A stretch of 64,000 nt of DNA from Tateyamaria omphalii (lineage in GTDB: Bacteria > Pseudomonadota > Alphaproteobacteria > Rhodobacterales > Rhodobacteraceae): NCBI RefSeq assembly GCF_014651375.1, contig NZ_BMWT01000010.1, positions 1 to 64,000 on the forward strand. Direction: 5' to 3'. Shown one piece after another: positions 26,682 through 35,920 of this stretch. Each line of letters starts with the position of its first letter. Position 1 is the first letter of the stretch. The position numbers and the translations under genes are program-made. The notes beneath the pieces were generated by a model. It did not search any database. It had not been told where the DNA came from and saw only the letters and a program-made list of their open reading frames with translations.

Positions 26682-29600
26682 TCAAGGAAGGCGGCTTACA
26701 GAATAGGTGAAACCGGCGTCCAGCGGGCCAGAAATGGTTGTCTGTCCGCCCCCGAGCCAGTCCACGATGATTTTGTCTGCAGCTGGTGCCGCCCCCAATC
26801 CGAAATGAACAAGGGGCGCATCATAGGACATGAACCCGCCACCCAGCTGAATTTCCCGACTTTGGGTCAGGCCATCGGGTGTGATCAGCCGAACAATTGC
26901 ACCAATCCCGTCGCGATTGCCCTTTTGGTCGTCGAGCCGAATGACCAATCCGCGTGCTTGGGTGTTGTTACGAAACACGGTGATCGGGCCGTTGACCGGA
27001 TGGGTGACCATATCCAGATCTCCGTCGCCATCCATATCGAATTTGGTTGCCGCAGCGGTCATGAGGTAGTCCTCAAGCCCAAACGGTTCGGATGCTTCAG
27101 CAAAAGTACCATCAGCCTGATTGTGAAAGAACAGGTTGGAGGGCGAAACCTCGTTTGGGACCCATGTGCCGTTGACGATATAGACATCCTGCCAGCCATC
27201 ATGGTCGAAATCAGCGATCTTTGTGTCCCAGCTCCATCCGCCAACATCCAGGCCAATCTCTTCGGCCACATCGGCAAACTGCGCGCCGTTCCATTGCAGC
27301 AGGACATTTGAACGCAGGATTTGCGGGTGCGTGACATCAACCTCGGCCTGAGTGGGCTGGCGTGCGGGTTTGAAGTGAATGTCGCAATACGCACGTGGGA
27401 TCGGCTGATTTACAGGGATCAGTGCGCAAATACTGGGATCGCGGCGTTGGATGGCAAGGTCCTTGACCAGCATGGCGCGGCACTCATCAGCCAGCCGTCC
27501 CGACAGGCTTTGGCACCGGTTGGCATAGCTGGCGTCAAAGCTGTTTCCCGACCGATACCATTCCTTGATTTCCATGTTTGTCTGGCAGATTTGCTTGGCG
27601 TCCGCATCGGCAATACTGCTGCAATAGGCATCAAGGTCCTGCATTTTTAGCGTTTCTGACACCCCCGAAGAACGGCCGGCAATCTGCGCAAGGTAAATGT
27701 CAGGGTGACCGGTATTCATCAGGTCACCTGTCTTGATTGCCATCGTTGTCGTGGTGGTGTGCGGGATCATGTTTGATGCGGCTTCGATCATCTCGAACCC
27801 ACCGCTGCCATTGCCGCGATAGAAATAGTCGGGGATGTCGAAATCATTGCCAACGAGTAGATCAATCGCTCCGTCGGCATCTATATCGGAAAACAGAATA
27901 CTGAGGGTTTCACCCGGAATGCCGGGCAAGTCGGAATAGGTTTGACCTGATAGCTGACCCTCGTCGTTCCAGATCAGGCGGTTCCGGGATTCCTCGCCGG
28001 GAATGCGGCGATACCATCCGGCAGCCCAGTTCCCAACGGCCATGTCCAGATCGCCATCACCGTCCGCATCTCCAAAGCTGAGCGCCATGGCCAAGATAGC
28101 ATCTTGCCTGTTCTGGATCGGGCGCAGTGCGGAAACATCGAACTGACCACGGTTGTTTGGAACCACAAACATACCGTTTAAGTAGGTGGCGATCACCAGA
28201 TCGGGCCATGTGTCATTGTCCAAGTCCACCATCGCTGCATGAAAGACCGGCAAGTTGGCCAGGGGACCGAGATCAAGCGGCACTCTCGCAAACTGTCCGG
28301 TGCCGTCATTTGAATAGAGATACAGCCCCACCTCGGTCGAAGCGATGGCAAGGTCGATGTCCCCATCCCGGTCGAAATCAGCGGATGACAGGCTGCGTCC
28401 TTCCCAAAAAGGGGGCCACATATCGCGCATCGAGAATTCAACGGGTTTGTCGATCCCGATTGTATTTGCCTCGAGCCGGGTGAAAGTCTGGTTTGCTGCA
28501 GGGGATGGTGGTGCAAGCGGGGTCTTGGATACTTCAACCGTATCGCCGGTTGTTGTGACCGGCATTTCACTTGCAGCGGCGGCCCACATCATCGGGCGTG
28601 TCTGGGCATCGCTTTGCAATAGCAGATCAAGGGCGCGGTCAGATTGCCAAGTATAGTAGCGCTGCGCGCCTATGCCGCCCAGAACCCCAAGCACGACGAC
28701 TGCGGTGGCCATGCCAACCGCGGCGCGGCGGCCCAAGGACTGCCAAACGATAAAGAAAGAGTAGATCGAAAAAGTACCCAACGTGAACAGTAGGGCCATG
28801 ACGTAGCCATGGGCGAGTCCGGCGGCCAACATGGCTGCGGTGACAACCACATCGAATGCGATGGGAACGGGCAGGAACACCCCGATGATGGCGATGATCA
28901 GCAGGGCGACCAGCGAGTATGGTAGTCCGACCACCAGATCTTGCGGCAGTAGGGTCGCGACCGAAGCCCCCAACGCGCCTGCCAGCAACATCAGCGGCAC
29001 CGTCATCTTTATGATGTACCAAAGGTTCTGTCCAAAGGCCTGCACGATGGCGAGAACAGCCGAGAGTAGACTTTCTTGCTGTCTGTGAATGCTGACAGGG
29101 TCAGGGAGGGGGCAAATGATTTCGTCTTGCGGAAGTTCGCGTTGGGGCAGGGTGCGCGCAATTAGGGGAACCAAAACCAAGATCATGACAAGGCTGAGCG
29201 CGATCTTGGTCACGGCCAGATAGAACGGCAGGAGGGAAAACAACATCGTCAGGACAATCACGTTCAGTGTCGGTGATGCGATCATTGCGGCAAGGGTTGT
29301 TTCGGCACGCAGCCCGGCGGAATACATGCCGCGTGCAATAGGGGCCGCACAGTTCACGCAGACCCCAAGCGGCGTGCCGATCACAAGGCCAAGGGCCGCA
29401 TTGGAAAACCCGCCCGAAAAACTTCGACGTTGCACGTATGGCATGAAGGTCAGGAAGCCAGCTGCGAACAGGATGCCAAAGGTCATCCCCTTCTTGTTGG
29501 TGTCGATCCAGTTGATCGTGCTCCAGAACATGCGTTCGAGCACGGACATATCCGGTGTCAAAGGAACGAGTGCTTCGAAACTGAGCGAATCCTCAAGCTG

Positions 29601-29738
29601 GATCGCGCCAGACATCATCGCCTTTTCATCAAGGGCTGGATAGCGGGAGCCAGTCCAGAACAGAACTGCAAGCACGATCAGAATGCAGAATGCCAACAAC
29701 ATCCGCGTATGGCGATCCGGGTCTGCAATCGTGCTCAT
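26682..29738 (-). CDS. Permease fused to FG-GAP repeats and an ASPIC/UnbV domain
   Basis: A 1,018-residue multidomain membrane protein. The N-terminal 350 residues have about eight to nine hydrophobic segments and the motif GTPLGVCVNCAAPIARGMYS, matching the CxCG-PLARG core of the YraQ/ArsP permease family (PF03773-like). Residues about 425-930 hold FG-GAP/VCBS beta-propeller repeats with Ca-binding DxDxDG loops (DRDGDIDLAIAS, DADGDGDLDMAVGN, DFDHDGWQDVYIVNG). A Cys-rich helical insert with six or more cysteines lies near 696-790. The last 90 residues match ASPIC/UnbV (LVIRLDDQKGNRDGIGAIVR). Topology suggests the propeller is periplasmic. The substrate is unknown; relatives have been linked to metal or metalloid efflux. 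It is divergent from the sulfotransferase pair. Confidence 0.88.
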   Translation of the reverse strand: MSTIADPDRHTRMLLAFCILIVLAVLFWTGSRYPALDEKAMMSGAIQLEDSLSFEALVPLTPDMSVLERMFWSTINWIDTNKKGMTFGILFAAGFLTFMPYVQRRSFSGGFSNAALGLVIGTPLGVCVNCAAPIARGMYSAGLRAETTLAAMIASPTLNVIVLTMLFSLLPFYLAVTKIALSLVMILVLVPLIARTLPQRELPQDEIICPLPDPVSIHRQQESLLSAVLAIVQAFGQNLWYIIKMTVPLMLLAGALGASVATLLPQDLVVGLPYSLVALLIIAIIGVFLPVPIAFDVVVTAAMLAAGLAHGYVMALLFTLGTFSIYSFFIVWQSLGRRAAVGMATAVVVLGVLGGIGAQRYYTWQSDRALDLLLQSDAQTRPMMWAAAASEMPVTTTGDTVEVSKTPLAPPSPAANQTFTRLEANTIGIDKPVEFSMRDMWPPFWEGRSLSSADFDRDGDIDLAIASTEVGLYLYSNDGTGQFARVPLDLGPLANLPVFHAAMVDLDNDTWPDLVIATYLNGMFVVPNNRGQFDVSALRPIQNRQDAILAMALSFGDADGDGDLDMAVGNWAAGWYRRIPGEESRNRLIWNDEGQLSGQTYSDLPGIPGETLSILFSDIDADGAIDLLVGNDFDIPDYFYRGNGSGGFEMIEAASNMIPHTTTTTMAIKTGDLMNTGHPDIYLAQIAGRSSGVSETLKMQDLDAYCSSIADADAKQICQTNMEIKEWYRSGNSFDASYANRCQSLSGRLADECRAMLVKDLAIQRRDPSICALIPVNQPIPRAYCDIHFKPARQPTQAEVDVTHPQILRSNVLLQWNGAQFADVAEEIGLDVGGWSWDTKIADFDHDGWQDVYIVNGTWVPNEVSPSNLFFHNQADGTFAEASEPFGLEDYLMTAAATKFDMDGDGDLDMVTHPVNGPITVFRNNTQARGLVIRLDDQKGNRDGIGAIVRLITPDGLTQSREIQLGGGFMSYDAPLVHFGLGAAPAADKIIVDWLGGGQTTISGPLDAGFTYSVSRLP

Positions 29739-29857
29739 GTCAGGTCCCCCAGTGGTCTCGTATTCTACTGACCGGTTTGCTCTTTGCTAGGGCGTCTGTA
29801 CAAGACACATTGCAAAGTGTGGAGACAGCGTTGGGCACTTATGACAGCCGGTCCGGG

Positions 29858-30571
29858 ATGAGGCGTTTTCAGCCTGAAGCGCCCTTGTATTTCAGCCATA
29901 TTCCAAAGTGTGCGGGTTCGTCTGTCCTGTCCGCGCTGCAGCACTGGTTTGAACCCAACTTTCATACCTTGCAACGTTACCTGCGCAGGCCGGACGTTTC
30001 GGATTGTTTGCCCGAACTGCAAGCACGGCAGTGGACAGGATTGGTTGCTGGACATTTCAACCGAGCGCGCGGATTTGGGCTGGAAGGCTTCTGGCCGCAA
30101 GACAAGCAGATTATCACCTTTGTACGTGATCCATGGGATAGAGTCGTGTCCGGATACTTTTTCCGCAAGCACAGGGTACACAAAAACCCCAGATTCAAGG
30201 CCGTAGCGGCAATGGATGTTGATACTTATCTGGCCGGTTGGCCTTATGAGGACCCAATCATGGGGCCCCCGATGTCGAATTTCCTGCCGCCGATACATGA
30301 CGCAAGCGAAGTGGCCGACGTGTTGGACGCAAGCTGTGTTGCTGTGGGTGTGGTGGACCAGTTCGAGACATCCATGCGGATCTTTTCCCATGTCTTGAAC
30401 CGACCCCTCCCAGAGACATGGAGCGTCAAGAAAAACACGGCGCCGCGCACGTTCGAAGTGTCCAACGACCTGCGCGATGCGTTCCGTGACCGCAATCCAT
30501 TGGAATATGCAATCTATGACTGGGCGGGCGCACGCGTAAAGCAAATGGCGACGGCGGCTTTGGGGAAGTGA
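29858..30571 (+). CDS. Sulfotransferase-family protein
   Basis: A 237-residue P-loop protein of the Sulfotransfer_2 type. PLYFSHIPKCAGSSVLSAL is the PAPS-binding loop near the N-terminus and ITFVRDPWDRVVSGYFF is the second nucleotide motif. It likely transfers sulfate from PAPS to a carbohydrate. The next gene starts 1 bp after its stop, so the two form an operon. Start choice is uncertain: the ATG at 29858 has a poor ribosome site, while a TTG at 29831 with GGAGA upstream would add nine residues. It resembles the protein in the rml operon in its HxPKCAG loop. Confidence 0.82.
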   Translation: MRRFQPEAPLYFSHIPKCAGSSVLSALQHWFEPNFHTLQRYLRRPDVSDCLPELQARQWTGLVAGHFNRARGFGLEGFWPQDKQIITFVRDPWDRVVSGYFFRKHRVHKNPRFKAVAAMDVDTYLAGWPYEDPIMGPPMSNFLPPIHDASEVADVLDASCVAVGVVDQFETSMRIFSHVLNRPLPETWSVKKNTAPRTFEVSNDLRDAFRDRNPLEYAIYDWAGARVKQMATAALGK

Positions 30572-30572
30572 C

Positions 30573-31316
30573 ATGAGCGGGTATGTCGATTTCATAGTGG
30601 CCGGGGCACAGAAATCCGGAACAACCGCGATGCGGCATTTTTTGTCTGCACATCCACAAATTGGCATGCCGCGCGCAGACATAACCGAGCCGCATTATTT
30701 TTCGAGGCGATACAAGACAGCGCAGCCCGGCAACTACGCCCCGTATCACGCGCTGTACGATGATGTCGGATTGGCCAAGGTGACATGCGATGTCACACCG
30801 ATCTACGTGTACCTGCGCGGGTGCCTTGAACGGGCGCACGCATACAACCCGGATATGAAGGTAGTTGTGATCCTGAGAAACCCGGTTGATCGCGCCTACT
30901 CCCAGTGGAACATGGAGCGTCGCCGCGGCAAGGAAACCAGATCATTCCTGAGTGCTTTGGCCCATGAGCTTTGGGTGTGGGGTCGGGAAGGACAGCATCC
31001 GGTGTATTCCTACCTGCAACGGGGGTTGTACGCACGCCAGATACGTCATTTGACGTCCGTTTTCCCAGAGGATCAGTGCAAGTTCATCAAGCACGAAGAC
31101 TTCAAATCCAATTACGCGGAGACGTTGAAAGGTGTTTTCGCGTTTTTGGGGGTCAACGTGAATGTGCCCATCCCCGCATGGCAAAGCATCCACACGCAAG
31201 ACTACAAGGCAATGCCGAAGGCAACTCGGCTCCTGCTAAGGCAGTTTTTTTCTGCTGACATCCGACAAACAGAAGCCCTGTTGGGGTGGGATTGTACAGA
31301 TTGGCGTCGGTCCTAA
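30573..31316 (+). CDS. Sulfotransferase-domain protein
   Basis: A 247-residue sulfotransferase of the heparan/NodH-like class (PF00685 or PF13469 type). The 5'-phosphosulfate loop AGAQKSGTTAMRHFLSAHP is at residues 10-28 and the 3'-phosphate motif VVVILRNPVDRAYSQW near 91-106. The later QRGLYARQI and the final hydrophobic helices follow family order. It follows the previous sulfotransferase by one base, and a strong terminator lies just downstream. The class differs from its neighbour, so the pair may act at different positions or on different sugars of one glycan. Confidence 0.88.
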   Translation: MSGYVDFIVAGAQKSGTTAMRHFLSAHPQIGMPRADITEPHYFSRRYKTAQPGNYAPYHALYDDVGLAKVTCDVTPIYVYLRGCLERAHAYNPDMKVVVILRNPVDRAYSQWNMERRRGKETRSFLSALAHELWVWGREGQHPVYSYLQRGLYARQIRHLTSVFPEDQCKFIKHEDFKSNYAETLKGVFAFLGVNVNVPIPAWQSIHTQDYKAMPKATRLLLRQFFSADIRQTEALLGWDCTDWRRS

Positions 31317-31330
31317 CCTGAGGCAAAGAA

Positions 31331-31361
31331 AAGGCCCGGAACAAACACTGCTCCGGGCCTT
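31331..31361. terminator. Bidirectional terminator after the sulfotransferase pair
   Basis: AAGGCCCGGA (31331-31340) pairs perfectly with TCCGGGCCTT (31352-31361) across an 11-nt loop. It lies between the sulfotransferase gene and the converging S74-domain gene. Confidence 0.85.
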
Positions 31362-31386
31362 GCTTCAGATAGGGTTTGGAACCGCC

Positions 31387-32610
31387 TTAGTTTTCGATCT
31401 GGCGTTCCAGCTCGGACAAGCGCGCTTTCAACTCAGTGTTTTCGCTGGCAAGCGCCTGAATGGCCGCCAGAGCAACACCGCTGGAGTCGAGATTGGAGAT
31501 ACCCAGATCTGTCGCACCCGTGCCAAATGCAGCATAGAAATCCTGCGCCATCGGGCCAATGTGACGGATGCCTTTGTCGGCATCCTGTTTGTATGTCCAA
31601 TACGACACGGGCAGTGCGCGCACTTTTTGCAGGATGTCATTTTGATCGACAGGCTCGATCCCGGTTTTGCGGTTTCGGTCGGACCCTTCGGTTAATGTGC
31701 CAAGGATGGTCAGGTTGCCAGACTGATCAAGGATCAGTTCATTGTCGCCGTTGGTGCGATCCTGGAAAACAAAAGTGCTGCCGCCCGACATGGACCAGTT
31801 CCCCGTCTGCGCTGCGTTGCCGGCGCCCAGAAGCTCAATCCGTGGACGGCCTTGGGTGTTTTCCACCTTAAGCATGGTTTGGTTGCCAGAGGCAGCGTTG
31901 TTGCGCACATGCAAAACTGTGTCTGCGCCAACTCCGCTATCCGTGTCCGAGATCAACAAAGAGCCAATCGTATGCAGATCAGCATCTGGTGAAATTGTGC
32001 CAAGACCGATATTGTTGTTGGCCGCAATAACCAGAGAGTTGGTATCGGCACCGGGGACGATCTTAAAGGGCAGTTGGCTGCCGTTTGTTACGTCCCGCAC
32101 GAAGAAGTTGCTTTCGTTGGCCGCGATATCGAAGGTCTGTGGCGTGAAGCCTGATGATCCGTTCTGCTCAAGGCGCAGGGTCGGGCTGTCGCCGTTGACG
32201 ACATGCGCTTCGACAACGGGTGTGGCAGTGCCCATACCGACGCGCCCGCCGTCGTCAACATAGAGTGAATTGGACGGCGCGCTGGCTTCGATGGTGAAAG
32301 GTGTTCTGTTGTTATCGATGTCATCGATAGAGAACTTGTTTGCACCGCCGTTCGACGTTTCATTGAACGTGATCTGCCAATCGACCGTCGGGAAACTCGC
32401 GGAATTTGACGTATCCTGTGCCCTGATCCGCAGGTTGTTTTCCTTCAGTCGGATTGTGTCAAAGCCAAAGCTTTCGCCATTTGAACAGTCGATGCCGACG
32501 CAAAGCGATCCTTGAACGATCACATCCGACGTAAAGTTCTGCGCGTATAGGGGGGTCGATAGCGCGCCGATCCCCAATGCAGCAGCGACCTTGAAAATTG
32601 GATTCTTCAT
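31387..32610 (-). CDS. Secreted protein with C-terminal S74 intramolecular chaperone domain
   Basis: A 407-residue protein with a Sec signal peptide (residues 1-23, ending LYAQ). The middle, about residues 25-295, is Asn/Asp/Gly-rich beta structure with VGMGTATPVVEAHV- and IGLGTISPDADLH-type segments common in tail-spike and surface fibre proteins. The C-terminal 100 residues match Peptidase_S74 (SDRNRKTGIEPVD, then ALPVSYWTYK and HIGPMAQDF), the self-cleaving chaperone that trimerises endosialidase-type fibres. A short coiled coil follows (ENTELKARLSELERQIEN). The gene before it encodes another small secreted protein 51 bp upstream. Export by Sec, possibly then through the type II system, would make this a bacterial surface fibre rather than a phage one. 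Confidence 0.88.
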   Translation of the reverse strand: MKNPIFKVAAALGIGALSTPLYAQNFTSDVIVQGSLCVGIDCSNGESFGFDTIRLKENNLRIRAQDTSNSASFPTVDWQITFNETSNGGANKFSIDDIDNNRTPFTIEASAPSNSLYVDDGGRVGMGTATPVVEAHVVNGDSPTLRLEQNGSSGFTPQTFDIAANESNFFVRDVTNGSQLPFKIVPGADTNSLVIAANNNIGLGTISPDADLHTIGSLLISDTDSGVGADTVLHVRNNAASGNQTMLKVENTQGRPRIELLGAGNAAQTGNWSMSGGSTFVFQDRTNGDNELILDQSGNLTILGTLTEGSDRNRKTGIEPVDQNDILQKVRALPVSYWTYKQDADKGIRHIGPMAQDFYAAFGTGATDLGISNLDSSGVALAAIQALASENTELKARLSELERQIEN

Positions 32611-32661
32611 TTTGCTTTTCTGTCCTTTTCCGTTGGAACTGCCCTGCTTCTTTGGCTTGGG

Positions 32662-33084
32662 TCAGTTGTCTTCTTTCAGATCGTCCGGTGTCACGATAAC
32701 ACCCCGCGATACAACGAACTGCCCGGACATTGAAAACGGCACAGCGCGCTCGTTTGATGCGGCGGCACCACGTCCATTGTCTATCGGGTTCTTGATCGTT
32801 TGTTTTTCGTTCGTGGCAGCCGTCAACTCGTACCGGTAGATGCCATCAACCACTTCGGCTCCCGTCAATTGAAACACAGGCGTGCCGGTTTTCGCAAAGA
32901 CCGTCTCCAGCGTCCCATCGGGGTAGCTGATTGTCATTTGGGTGTTGCTGAGGCCGATGAAGTTTTCGAACCAAACCGCGTTTGAATTGTGCTGCTGAAC
33001 CGGTTGTGGTGTCTCACTGGCCAAGACTGGGCTCGACATTACGCTTGCCACAACAAGGCTGAGTATCAGGGATTTTCTTGTCAT
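32662..33084 (-). CDS. Small secreted hypothetical protein
   Basis: A 140-residue protein of no family I recognise, with a clear Sec signal peptide (MTRKSLILSLVVASVMSSPVLA, cleavage near residue 22). The mature part (about 118 residues) has alternating hydrophobic strands, suggesting an all-beta fold. It is 51 bp upstream of the S74-domain gene on the same strand, so co-transcription is likely and it may assemble with, or help export, that fibre-like protein. Confidence 0.7.
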   Translation of the reverse strand: MTRKSLILSLVVASVMSSPVLASETPQPVQQHNSNAVWFENFIGLSNTQMTISYPDGTLETVFAKTGTPVFQLTGAEVVDGIYRYELTAATNEKQTIKNPIDNGRGAAASNERAVPFSMSGQFVVSRGVIVTPDDLKEDN

Positions 33085-33223
33085 AAACGTACCATAGACA
33101 ACACCAGCACAGCGGGAAACACTGGAAATTAACTAAAATCAGCTCTGAACAACATTATCCACAGAAGCGCACAATCTGTCGAATACAAAAGAGTTCCTCA
33201 TATCACCCGCTTAGAGAGAAAGA

Positions 33224-34348
33224 TCAGCGCAGGGTCTTTGCATAAGCCTGTGCCACGTTGATTTGCTCTGGTGTAAGTGTCGCGGCCATTTGGTCCAGAA
33301 CTGTCTTTGCTGCGGGTACGCCGCTGGCATCTGCAAGCAACATCCAGCTGTATGCCAGCACGTAATCCTGTGGCAAGGCAACACCGCGTTGATACATGAG
33401 CGCCAGATTGAACATGGATGGGCCGTGGCCAAGTTCTGATAAACCCGACAGGTAAGCAGAGGAGGTTGTCAAATCCTGAAAAGACCCATCGGGGTTGTTA
33501 AGCCGTGCCAATGCGAATTGGAACTGGGCGATTGGATCACCGGTTTTGGCTTGTGCCTCTACCCTTGCGACGGACTCGGGGTCGGTGGCAGGTGTGGAGA
33601 TGCGTGGATCAGACACGTAATCCGATGCATCGGGGAGGTTGGTCGCGGCCGCTGCCCGAAACAGATCCTGCGCCCTTTCCTCGTCCAGTGGAACGCCAAA
33701 ACCATTTTCGTACAATGTCGCCAGGTTGCGCAGCGCGGGTTGCAGCCCTGACTCTGCCGCCTTGGCAAAAAGCTGGGCCGCCCGTGCGTAGTCCTGTTCC
33801 ACTCCATCAGCCTGAGCATAGAGCAAACCAAGGTTGTTCAATGCGCGGGGCAGTCCGACCGCCGCCGCATCTTCATAGAGTGCGCGGGCGCGCACCGCGT
33901 CCCGGGTCACCCCTTTGCCTTCCTGATACATGACACCCAGGTTTACTGTCGCCTCAACAAGTCCACCTGCAGCTGCTTGTGCATAGAGTTGCGCTGCCCG
34001 TGCTTGCGTTTCGGGTGCCAATTCCAGAATCTGCGCCAGATCGAAAAGGAACTTGGGATCGCCATCTTTTGCAGCTTCTTCTAGAAGTGCAATCGCGGTG
34101 CCAAGATCCGCTGTGACCCCTCTGCCTTCAAAGTAATAAAGGCCAAGATGGTTCTGTGCAGGCGCATATCCCTGTGTCGCCGCTTGCTGCAAAAGCTGAG
34201 CGGCCTTTTTGTAGTCCTGCAGCACGCCGTCCCCTTCGTGATACCGCAAGGCTTGATCATAAGTGACAGCGGGTTCGGATTGCGCTGATACCGTCCCGAC
34301 AAGGCCAACAAGGACAACCAAAGAATACGCGAATTGCCGGATCATCAT
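33224..34348 (-). CDS. Sel1-repeat protein (secreted)
   Basis: A 374-residue exported protein made of Sel1-like repeats (TPR-related, about 36 residues each; for example AAQLLQQAATQGYAPAQNHLG). A signal peptide covers about residues 1-22 (SLVVLVGLVGTVSAQ). Such solenoids act as periplasmic scaffolds. Its start overlaps the stop of the upstream Sel1 gene by 4 bp (ATGA). It is the last of a three-gene minus-strand unit headed by the prepilin peptidase gspO, which hints at a role in type II secretion or its regulation. Confidence 0.85.
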   Translation of the reverse strand: MMIRQFAYSLVVLVGLVGTVSAQSEPAVTYDQALRYHEGDGVLQDYKKAAQLLQQAATQGYAPAQNHLGLYYFEGRGVTADLGTAIALLEEAAKDGDPKFLFDLAQILELAPETQARAAQLYAQAAAGGLVEATVNLGVMYQEGKGVTRDAVRARALYEDAAAVGLPRALNNLGLLYAQADGVEQDYARAAQLFAKAAESGLQPALRNLATLYENGFGVPLDEERAQDLFRAAAATNLPDASDYVSDPRISTPATDPESVARVEAQAKTGDPIAQFQFALARLNNPDGSFQDLTTSSAYLSGLSELGHGPSMFNLALMYQRGVALPQDYVLAYSWMLLADASGVPAAKTVLDQMAATLTPEQINVAQAYAKTLR

Positions 34349-35880
34349 TTGAGCGGCAACGGAGCGGCCCGCACGTCATCAAAGAACGCACGGGTACGGC
34401 TATGGGCATCGGCGATTTGCTCTGCCGTCATAAGGTCTGTCACAGCGGCGCGCGTTTTGATGGCGTCGGCATGACCACTTGTTGCAGCAATATTCAGCCA
34501 CTTGTGGGCCAGAACATAGTCTATCACGCCAATCCCAGCTCCGTTTGTCAGTGCGATTCCAAGTTTGAACTGAGAGGGTACATGCCCTGCAGCTGCTGCG
34601 GCTTCCAGAAGCGCCATGGCCCTTTCGCCCTTTTCGGGCTGCTCCAGGTACCATGCCCCGAGTGCGGCCTGTGCCGGGCGAATGCCCTTCGAAGCGTGTT
34701 CTTCCATCCAGATGATGGCATCTGCCCGCTCGTCTGTTTCTGCAAGTGCCATTACCCATGGAACAGCAGTATGGGGGGCAAGGGAGCCGGGGAAATCACC
34801 TGACAACACCAGTTCGCCCAAATGGATGCGTGCCGGGGTCGAGCCCTGATCCACGGCAATGCGATACAGACGCATAGCTTTTTGGCTTTCAGGGGCAACG
34901 CCTGCGCCCTTGTCGTATACCTGTGCCAACGTGAAGGTTGCCCGCGCCAAACCTGCATCTGACGCTCGTTCAAGCAAAGTGATCGCGGTGGGGATGTCCT
35001 GGTTCAAGACCGCACCGGACAGATAGGCGCTGCCCAGATTGTTGATTGCCGACAGATTTCCGGCCATTGCCGCGGCGCGCAGCCACCGCTCTGCGCGTTC
35101 AGCATCAACCGGCTGACCCGGAACGCCCGTCAGATACAAGGTGCCAAGTGTGCTTTGCGCTGGCGCGAACCCGCGTTCTGCGGCGGATGCCAACATCTCA
35201 ATAGCGGCTGTTGCCTTGGCGTCCGGATCGGACAGCAGTTCATTTCCCTTGGCGAATTGCGCTTCCGGCACCGCCGACGCTGCGGCTTCGTTCAGCCAGT
35301 GGCGGGCAGCTTGCGTGTCGGGAGCAGTGCCGACGCCGTTTGCATAAAAGCGGCTCAGCTCAAACTGGGCCGGTCCATGCCCGCCTTCTCCGGCGCCCAA
35401 CATCCATGAAAACGCTTTTTCAGTATCTTGTTCGACGCCCACACCGTCTTTGTACAAAAGCCCAAGGTAGTATTTCGCTTCCGCATCTCCGCGTGTGGCT
35501 GCGTTACGCAAAAGACCTGCGGCACGTTTAGGATCACGCGTCTCGCCCGCTGTAAGATAGACACGTGCCATGAGTGTGATGGCTGGCAAATGATGGTTTT
35601 CGGCGGCGTATGTCAGCAGTTGCAAACCCGTATCGCGATCGATCGGGCCACCCAAACCTTCCACCAACATGCGTCCCAGACGCATTGCAGTCAGAGCCGA
35701 GTCATCCGTCTTGATACGCTCTGTCAGGGCTGCCCTTACGGATTGGAGATCTCCTTTGGCCCAGGCCGTCTCGATGTCCTCAATCGTCGGCGCGGTTTGT
35801 CCAAAGGAGGCGGTGCCGCCCAGCAGGACGAGTGACGTTGCAATGCTGAGGTGTTTGAGAAAGGCGCGCATGTGGGTCAT
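34345..35880 (-). CDS. Sel1-repeat protein (secreted), longer paralogue
   Basis: A protein of about 511 residues with an N-terminal signal peptide (FLKHLSIATSLVLLGGTASFGQ) and roughly ten Sel1-like repeats (AAGLLRNAATRGDAEAKYYLG and similar). It is a probable duplicate of the following gene: both end in a similar ADA/ASGVPAA...ITxEQI-type tail (MTAEQIADAHSRTRAF here; LTPEQINVAQAYAKTL there). The start could be the ATG at 35880 or 35871; neither has a strong ribosome site. It begins 40 bp after the gspO stop. Confidence 0.85.
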   Translation of the reverse strand: MTHMRAFLKHLSIATSLVLLGGTASFGQTAPTIEDIETAWAKGDLQSVRAALTERIKTDDSALTAMRLGRMLVEGLGGPIDRDTGLQLLTYAAENHHLPAITLMARVYLTAGETRDPKRAAGLLRNAATRGDAEAKYYLGLLYKDGVGVEQDTEKAFSWMLGAGEGGHGPAQFELSRFYANGVGTAPDTQAARHWLNEAAASAVPEAQFAKGNELLSDPDAKATAAIEMLASAAERGFAPAQSTLGTLYLTGVPGQPVDAERAERWLRAAAMAGNLSAINNLGSAYLSGAVLNQDIPTAITLLERASDAGLARATFTLAQVYDKGAGVAPESQKAMRLYRIAVDQGSTPARIHLGELVLSGDFPGSLAPHTAVPWVMALAETDERADAIIWMEEHASKGIRPAQAALGAWYLEQPEKGERAMALLEAAAAAGHVPSQFKLGIALTNGAGIGVIDYVLAHKWLNIAATSGHADAIKTRAAVTDLMTAEQIADAHSRTRAFFDDVRAAPLPLK

Positions 35881-35920
35881 GGGTGCATATGACCCGGTGG
35901 TCTGGTTCAATTCAACTGCT

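Noticed and set aside
33155-33163. Perfect DnaA box TTATCCACA
   Set aside because: A 9-mer is expected by chance about once in a window this size over both strands, and it has no iterons or initiator nearby.
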